From Nitrosopumilaceae archaeon (GTDB lineage: Archaea > Thermoproteota > Nitrososphaeria > Nitrososphaerales > Nitrosopumilaceae), in the NCBI GenBank assembly GCA_013330055.1, contig DUJB01000026.1, positions 14,554-23,892 of the forward strand: DNA of 9,339 bases, in the 5' to 3' direction. The notes under the pieces were generated by a model. It worked only from the letters and a program-made list of their open reading frames with translations, had not been told where the DNA came from and did no database searches. Made by a program: the position numbers and the translations under genes. Of the stretch, positions 5,865 to 9,339 are shown piece by piece (positions within the stretch are counted from its first letter, which is position 1; each line of letters starts with the position of its first letter).

Positions 5865-6063
5865 ATGCAAAACCAGCTACTTTGAAACCACATTTCTTAC
5901 ATGCCCATATTCCTACAGCTTCCCTACCAAATTTACTGGAACCACATTCGCTACATTTTCTTTTTGTTTTGAGCAGTTTATGAACTGCAGTGAATTTCTT
6001 GCGTGGTTTAAGACCGTATTTTGCCCCAAGTCCCCTCAATGATGCGCTCTTTCCTTTTGTCAT
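5848..6063 (-). CDS. rpl37ae: 50S ribosomal protein eL43 (L37Ae), zinc ribbon
   Basis: This is a small basic protein of the large ribosomal subunit, shared by archaea and eukaryotes. The 71-residue product has a Lys/Arg/Gly-rich N-terminus (GLGAKYGLKPRKK), then a C4 zinc ribbon with C37, C40, C55 and C58 (KCSECGSS and WACKKCG), and the conserved end GFAYDV. The length is slightly short for the family but complete. The ATG at 6063 comes one base after the Rrp42 stop. Its 3' end overlaps pcc1 in another frame. Its place between the exosome ring genes and pcc1 is typical of archaeal exosome operons and links ribosome production to RNA processing. Confidence 0.95.
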   Translation of the reverse strand: MTKGKSASLRGLGAKYGLKPRKKFTAVHKLLKTKRKCSECGSSKFGREAVGIWACKKCGFKVAGFAYDVKI

Positions 6064-6064
6064 A

Positions 6065-6871
6065 TTACATCAGTTGCTCAAGTTGCTTTCTTATTTTTGT
6101 TCCTACTGAAAGCGCGATTTCAGAGCATTTGAAGAGTTGTTCAACGGTAAAGCCATCACTGCCTCCTTTTTGTAAAGCACATATGTTTCCATCAGAATTA
6201 GTAGTGATTGTTATTCTAGCATTCATGCAGGCTTCTTCGTCAGCTGTTGGATCAACTATGATATATTCACCTATTCGCGCCATCGTTACAGAAACCGGGA
6301 TTGTTTTTGTTGGAGGTTTCGAAGTTACACCTTCAACTAGTACTGGCGCATCATTTTTGATCTCATATTTTGGAACGGTGCATGATAAAATTGCCCCAAC
6401 AGCTGCATAAGAACATGCATCAAAAAGATTTCCGTCTGTATTTAACACACTACTATCAACAAAAATTCCTATTACAGATTTGTCTTTTATTAAGACAAGT
6501 TGTTTTAGATCAAGCATCTCAGTTTCTCTGATACCCCTATCTACGACTCTAGCTAACTCAATAACTTCTTCCCCTGGTGGACCAGGTTCAGCTTTAGGAT
6601 CTGCCAAAGGAAGTATCTCTGCAGTGCAAATCAAAATTCCTTTATCACCAAGATCTGGGAAAGGTTTGTCAGGTTGTATCTTAACTCCAGTAATTACCTC
6701 AGTATAGCCTAGTTTTACTCTTGCAGAACCATTTGCTTTTGGGATTACTCCAATTTCAATTGAAAGTGGTCGTTGATCGTGTAATCCTCTTCCATCAATT
6801 CGTTTTCCTTGATTTAGGAGATCAAGAATCTTTTCTCTTTTTAGTTGTTCTATGATTACAGAACTTGTCAT
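6065..6871 (-). CDS. rrp42: Exosome complex subunit Rrp42 (non-catalytic RNase PH-like)
   Basis: Rrp42 pairs with Rrp41 to form the three-fold hexameric ring of the archaeal exosome, which degrades and tails RNA 3' ends phosphorolytically. The 268-residue product has the normal length. It shows the Rrp42 N-terminal helix, then RIDGRGLHDQRPLSI (24-38), ANGSARVKLG (46-55), the Pro-rich loop PKAEPGPPGEE (92-102), NTDGNLFDACSYAA (144-157) and VDPTADEEACMNAR (206-219). The acidic pair used for catalysis in Rrp41 (D174 and D180 there) is replaced by the VDPTADEE pattern typical of Rrp42. It contributes phosphate-site and RNA-binding residues to the active site formed with Rrp41. The ATG at 6871 is two bases past the Rrp41 stop. 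Confidence 0.96.
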   Translation of the reverse strand: MTSSVIIEQLKREKILDLLNQGKRIDGRGLHDQRPLSIEIGVIPKANGSARVKLGYTEVITGVKIQPDKPFPDLGDKGILICTAEILPLADPKAEPGPPGEEVIELARVVDRGIRETEMLDLKQLVLIKDKSVIGIFVDSSVLNTDGNLFDACSYAAVGAILSCTVPKYEIKNDAPVLVEGVTSKPPTKTIPVSVTMARIGEYIIVDPTADEEACMNARITITTNSDGNICALQKGGSDGFTVEQLFKCSEIALSVGTKIRKQLEQLM

Positions 6872-6873
6872 TG

Positions 6874-7590
6874 TTATGCTTCTCCGTTTTTAAAGTATTT
6901 TTCCATCAGTGCTTTTTTCTGGATTTCATAAACTTGTTTACATCCACCAATTGCTGTCTCAAGGCATTTTTTGTATTCATTAGGAGTTAAGATTCCATCA
7001 AGTTGCATAAGGGTGATTTTGCCAAGATTTGGCATGTAGGCTACTGGCATGTCTGCTTGCCCCTCTTTGTCTTCCTCATCATTTACATCAAGAACAATCT
7101 TGTCTGCAACCTTTCCTGCAGCACATGCAGATACCATATCTCGCATCGGTATTCCTGCATCTACTAGTGCGACGGATGCTGCATCCAGTGCAGCGCATCT
7201 AGAGCCACCATCAGCCTGTAGAATTTCGATAAATACATCCACTACTGTTCTTGGGAAATCTTTGAGTATTACAGCTGGTTGAAGAGCTTCTTTGATGACT
7301 TTCGATATTTCAATTTCTCTTCTAGAAGGAGCAGGATTTTTTCTTTCTGTTACAGAAAATGGCGACATGTGATATCTACATCGTAAAATGCCACTGTCTT
7401 GATCTGCCATGTGTTTTGGATGTACGTCTCTAGGTCCAAAAACGCCTGCAAGAATTTTGTTTTTACCAAATTCAATGTATGCTGAGCCATCAGCATTTTT
7501 TAAAACTCCTACCTTTATGGAAACATTTCTTATTTGGTCTATACTTCGACCATCACATCTAATTCCATTTTCATTCATTAATTGTGTCAT
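6874..7590 (-). CDS. rrp41: Exosome complex subunit Rrp41 (catalytic RNase PH-like)
   Basis: Rrp41 is the catalytic ring subunit that removes nucleotides from RNA 3' ends using phosphate, and can add heteropolymeric tails in reverse. Numbered from the ATG at 7590 (238 residues), it shows RCDGRSIDQIR (11-21), LKNADGSAYIE (30-40), the hallmark NPAPSRREIEISKVI (85-99) with RNA/phosphate-contacting arginines at 90-91, LQADGGSRCAALDAASVAL (124-142), AGIPMRD (145-151), and the catalytic acidic pair D174 and D180 in EDKEGQADMPVA. Possible starts are TTG 7602, GTG 7599, ATG 7590 and ATG 7578, all overlapping the Rrp4 end. I prefer ATG 7590 for normal length, though ATG 7578 (ATGAATGA at the Rrp4 stop) would be the tightest coupling. 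The C-terminal helix (EIQKKALMEKYF) matches the family. Confidence 0.96.
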   Translation of the reverse strand: MTQLMNENGIRCDGRSIDQIRNVSIKVGVLKNADGSAYIEFGKNKILAGVFGPRDVHPKHMADQDSGILRCRYHMSPFSVTERKNPAPSRREIEISKVIKEALQPAVILKDFPRTVVDVFIEILQADGGSRCAALDAASVALVDAGIPMRDMVSACAAGKVADKIVLDVNDEEDKEGQADMPVAYMPNLGKITLMQLDGILTPNEYKKCLETAIGGCKQVYEIQKKALMEKYFKNGEA

Positions 7591-8278
7591 TATTTTCACC
7601 AAGTTCTACCCCAAGCATGGATTTTACTCTTTCAGTCAAGTTCGGTGTATGTGCTTGAGCATCAACCATCTTCACAGCTTCTATAGCCTTTAATAATCCA
7701 ACTGGATCCTCACAAGAAACAACGATTAGGCCGTTTTGACCAATAGTTATAATGGCTTTTGTTGCCATCTCAATTGTTTGAATCATAGACCCACGCTTTC
7801 CAATAAGTCGCGGAACCTTACTTGGAGCAATTGTTATCAGTTCGCCTGATTCAATTTTACCCAAATCTCTGTCTTGTATAGTAAGAAGCGGGTCTCTAGA
7901 TCTATCAAAATTGGCAACTCTAACAGCTACTAAATCACCTTTGTCCAGCCGTGCTTTTAATTCGTCCTTTGTTGGAGAATAATCTCTTCCAAATACATCT
8001 TGAGCTGGAAGGAATCCAATAAAACATGAATTTATGTCAAATTCCCAAGAAAGTGAAGAATGTCCTATAACTTTTCCAATAATCAAGTCATTAGTTTTTG
8101 GCATGTACATTCCAGAAAGCGGTATCACACGAACTGCGTTCTCATAAATTTCAGATATACCAATACTAGTAGAAATAATCCTATCTCCATCTTGATAGAC
8201 ATTCTGTTCTGGTCTGAATGGACCAGTTACTATTGTATCCCCAGGAATTACATATTTTCTTTTTACTGTTTCCATCAT
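7571..8278 (-). CDS. rrp4: Exosome complex RNA-binding cap subunit Rrp4
   Basis: Rrp4 sits on top of the Rrp41-Rrp42 ring and feeds RNA into the channel, with a preference for poly(A)-rich substrates in archaea. The 235-residue product has the three expected parts: an N-terminal beta domain (about 8-60, with YVIPGDTIVTGPFRPEQ), an S1 RNA-binding domain (about 63-135, with IIGKVIGH and the LVAVRVANFDRSRDPLLTI end), and a KH domain (about 140-205) with the loop LIGKRGSMIQTI and GKRG at 160-163. The last 25 residues are likely flexible. The ATG at 8278 overlaps the SBDS stop as ATGA; a second ATG at 8275 would also work. The alternative cap protein Csl4 and DnaG are not in this window. Confidence 0.96.
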   Translation of the reverse strand: MMETVKRKYVIPGDTIVTGPFRPEQNVYQDGDRIISTSIGISEIYENAVRVIPLSGMYMPKTNDLIIGKVIGHSSLSWEFDINSCFIGFLPAQDVFGRDYSPTKDELKARLDKGDLVAVRVANFDRSRDPLLTIQDRDLGKIESGELITIAPSKVPRLIGKRGSMIQTIEMATKAIITIGQNGLIVVSCEDPVGLLKAIEAVKMVDAQAHTPNLTERVKSMLGVELGENNDTINE

Positions 8279-8964
8279 TTTGCTACCTCAATAGAAGCAG
8301 AACCCTTTGTTACCGATCCCAATCTATCTATCACATTTGCTCTTGCTGCAGCCGGTATATCTAGTATTACTTTAAGAGAGCCATTAGATTGCCATTCTTC
8401 TTTTTTTAAAGTTCCCGCAGATTTTAAAACAGAATATGATTGTGCTGCAAATTGTGCTGGCACCAGAATTTCAAGTATCATGTTTTCTGATTTGAGCGGG
8501 ATAATAGATCGTAATTGTTCTACAACATCTTTTGTTTGTTCGTCTGTATTTCTGAAAGGATCTATAGATATTCGTGCATCGTCCATAGCCTGATCTATTC
8601 TAAGTGGAGGGTGCGGTAGATGTGAACGTGGATCCACGTATGTTTTTGCAATAAAATCCACAATCTGTTTGCGTTTTTCTAAAACCATCTTTCGTCTTTG
8701 ATCCGTAGTTAGGTTAAGATCACCTTTTTGCAGGATGAGGATAGCGATAGCTGTAGTATCAGTAGTTTTGAACGCTTTCATTAATTTTTCAGTTGATGCG
8801 CGTGTCCCTTTGTTAGAATCAGAATAAATTTCGTCTGAAACAAGAATTGTTGATACGTCCTTTCTTTTTCCCAGTTTGTATTCAAGGGCAGGATCTGGTT
8901 TTACAAGCAATTCAAACTTTTCTCCTTCAACAGAAAATCTTACTACAGTTACCTTATCGACCAT
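8275..8964 (-). CDS. sbds: Ribosome maturation protein SBDS (Sdo1)
   Basis: SBDS/Sdo1 acts in late large-subunit maturation. In eukaryotes it works with EFL1 to release eIF6; in archaea it is thought to act with an EF-2-like GTPase. The 229-residue length is typical of the archaeal form. The N-terminal domain I (about 1-85) has VRFSVEGEKFELLV and the GDLNLTTDQR segment near its end. Domain II is helical (about 90-165), with VLEKRKQIVDFIAKTYVDP, PHPPLRIDQAMDDAR and ALDNPF-like spacing in ISIDPFRN. Domain III is ferredoxin-like (about 166-229). It is the first gene of the exosome operon, as in many archaea. The ATG at 8964 has a TATA-like box at leaderless spacing, and the gene overlaps rrp4 by four bases. 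Confidence 0.95.
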   Translation of the reverse strand: MVDKVTVVRFSVEGEKFELLVKPDPALEYKLGKRKDVSTILVSDEIYSDSNKGTRASTEKLMKAFKTTDTTAIAILILQKGDLNLTTDQRRKMVLEKRKQIVDFIAKTYVDPRSHLPHPPLRIDQAMDDARISIDPFRNTDEQTKDVVEQLRSIIPLKSENMILEILVPAQFAAQSYSVLKSAGTLKKEEWQSNGSLKVILDIPAAARANVIDRLGSVTKGSASIEVAK

Positions 8965-8986
8965 TATTTGGGATATTCAACTTTGG

Positions 8987-8995
8987 TATTTATCT
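8987..8995 (-). promoter_or_regulatory. Putative TATA box for the SBDS-exosome operon
   Basis: The minus strand reads AGATAAATA, centred about 27 bases before the SBDS ATG at 8964. Initiation would fall within a few bases of the start codon. This is the best candidate for the main promoter of the whole minus-strand operon. It shares an 85-base gap with the divergent Rpo3 promoter. Confidence 0.55.
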
Positions 8996-9015
8996 ATACG
9001 CCAAAACTCGCTAGA

Positions 9016-9024
9016 TTTTTATTT
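9016..9024 (+). promoter_or_regulatory. Putative TATA-like box for the Rpo3 gene
   Basis: The plus strand TTTTTATTT is centred about 30 bases before the TTG start at 9050, predicting initiation about 4-8 bases upstream of it. It is a poor consensus match, but it is the only AT-rich element at the right distance. Confidence 0.35.
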
Positions 9025-9049
9025 GGACTAGAACTTTTTCACCTAAGAC

Positions 9050-9339
9050 TTGGTTTCTCTTGAAGTAGTTGAACAAAATGAGCAAAAAATTGTTGTAAAG
9101 TTAAAGGGCATGCCCCTACAATACGCCAACGCGTTAAGAAGGATATGTCTGACAGGCGTACCTGTTTTTGCTATTGATGACGTTGTAATAATTGAAAATT
9201 CCTCTGTTTTAGCTGATGAGGGCATAGCACACAGACTTGCCATGATACCACTTAAAACAGATCTAATAAGATTTATTGAACCAACAAATTGTGATTGCAA
9301 AAGTGAGGTTGGTTGTACCCATTGCAGAGTAATGCTAAT
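9050..9339 (+). CDS. rpoD: DNA-directed RNA polymerase subunit Rpo3 (subunit D), N-terminal part
   Basis: Rpo3 is the archaeal counterpart of eukaryotic RPB3 and bacterial alpha. It pairs with Rpo11 to start polymerase assembly. The window holds 96 codons and then ends. Seen: the dimerisation segment LKGMPLQYANALRRICLTGV (18-37), VPVFAIDDVVIIENSS (37-52), DEGIAHRLAMIPL (56-68), and a CxCx5CxxC motif (C81, C83, C89, C92) like the zinc loop of RPB3. The start is TTG at 9050, because an in-frame TAA lies two codons upstream and the family sequence begins right there (VSLEVVEQ). With the TATA-like element upstream, this would be a near-leaderless TTG start. In other archaea this gene leads a ribosomal protein/polymerase operon, so such genes are likely to the right. 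Confidence 0.93.
   Translation, partial: MVSLEVVEQNEQKIVVKLKGMPLQYANALRRICLTGVPVFAIDDVVIIENSSVLADEGIAHRLAMIPLKTDLIRFIEPTNCDCKSEVGCTHCRVML

Noticed and set aside
6021..6410. 129-codon plus-strand frame opposite rrp42
   Set aside because: Antisense to a firm Rrp42 call; composition is that of a shadow frame.
8060..8593. Long open frame on the plus strand (177 codons) across the rrp4-sbds junction
   Set aside because: It is antisense to two clearly conserved genes and its translation has no recognisable motifs; long shadow frames are expected opposite AT-rich coding DNA.
9043..9300. 85-codon minus-strand frame opposite the Rpo3 gene
   Set aside because: The plus strand clearly encodes Rpo3 here, including its CxC...CxxC motif.
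1..9339. CRISPR arrays, insertion sequences, phage genes or defence islands
   Set aside because: No spaced direct repeats, transposase motifs or terminal inverted repeats were seen; nearly all DNA is accounted for by conserved housekeeping genes.

Overview
The window is AT-rich and densely packed, with short overlaps or gaps of a few bases between genes. It looks like chromosomal DNA of an ammonia-oxidising thaumarchaeon (Nitrososphaeria, probably a Nitrosopumilus-like lineage). The evidence is archaeal: a full exosome gene set with an archaeal SBDS, eL43 (L37Ae), Pcc1, prefoldin beta, a short helicase-less XPF nuclease, Nob1 and RNA polymerase subunit Rpo3. Several genes have TATA-like boxes about 25-30 bases before the start codon, which would give nearly leaderless mRNAs. 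The genus is inferred, not proven.

Layout. Positions 1-1607 (minus) hold a membrane-embedded family-2 glycosyltransferase that runs off the left edge. Positions 1700-2851 (minus) hold a two-domain rhodanese-type sulfurtransferase followed directly by an unrecognised 101-residue ORF. Positions 2940-4263 (plus) hold an NAD kinase overlapping a Nob1-type ribosome-maturation endonuclease. Positions 8964 down to about 4361 (minus) are one long archaeal exosome superoperon, in transcription order SBDS, Rrp4, Rrp41, Rrp42, eL43, Pcc1, prefoldin beta, XPF-type nuclease, and a possible 37-residue ORF. Positions 9050-9339 (plus) hold the start of the Rpo3 gene, transcribed divergently from the exosome operon.

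How the genes fit together. Rrp41 and Rrp42 form the RNase PH-like hexameric ring and Rrp4 is an RNA-binding cap. SBDS, eL43 and Nob1 belong to ribosome assembly, Pcc1 to tRNA t6A synthesis (KEOPS), and prefoldin beta to folding of nascent proteins. The central part of the window is therefore mostly RNA and ribosome housekeeping. The NAD kinase, rhodanese and glycosyltransferase are metabolic or envelope neighbours without an obvious shared pathway.

I found no CRISPR array, insertion sequence, phage gene, tRNA or rRNA. I see no clear new system. The points that most deserve a second look are small: two places where a gene is followed in the same frame by another ORF after a single TAA stop (rhodanese/101-residue ORF and XPF/37-residue ORF), a 16S-3'-end-like sequence just downstream of nob1, candidate internal promoters inside the exosome operon, and a TAAGAA/TTCTTA dyad found in two intergenic regions.
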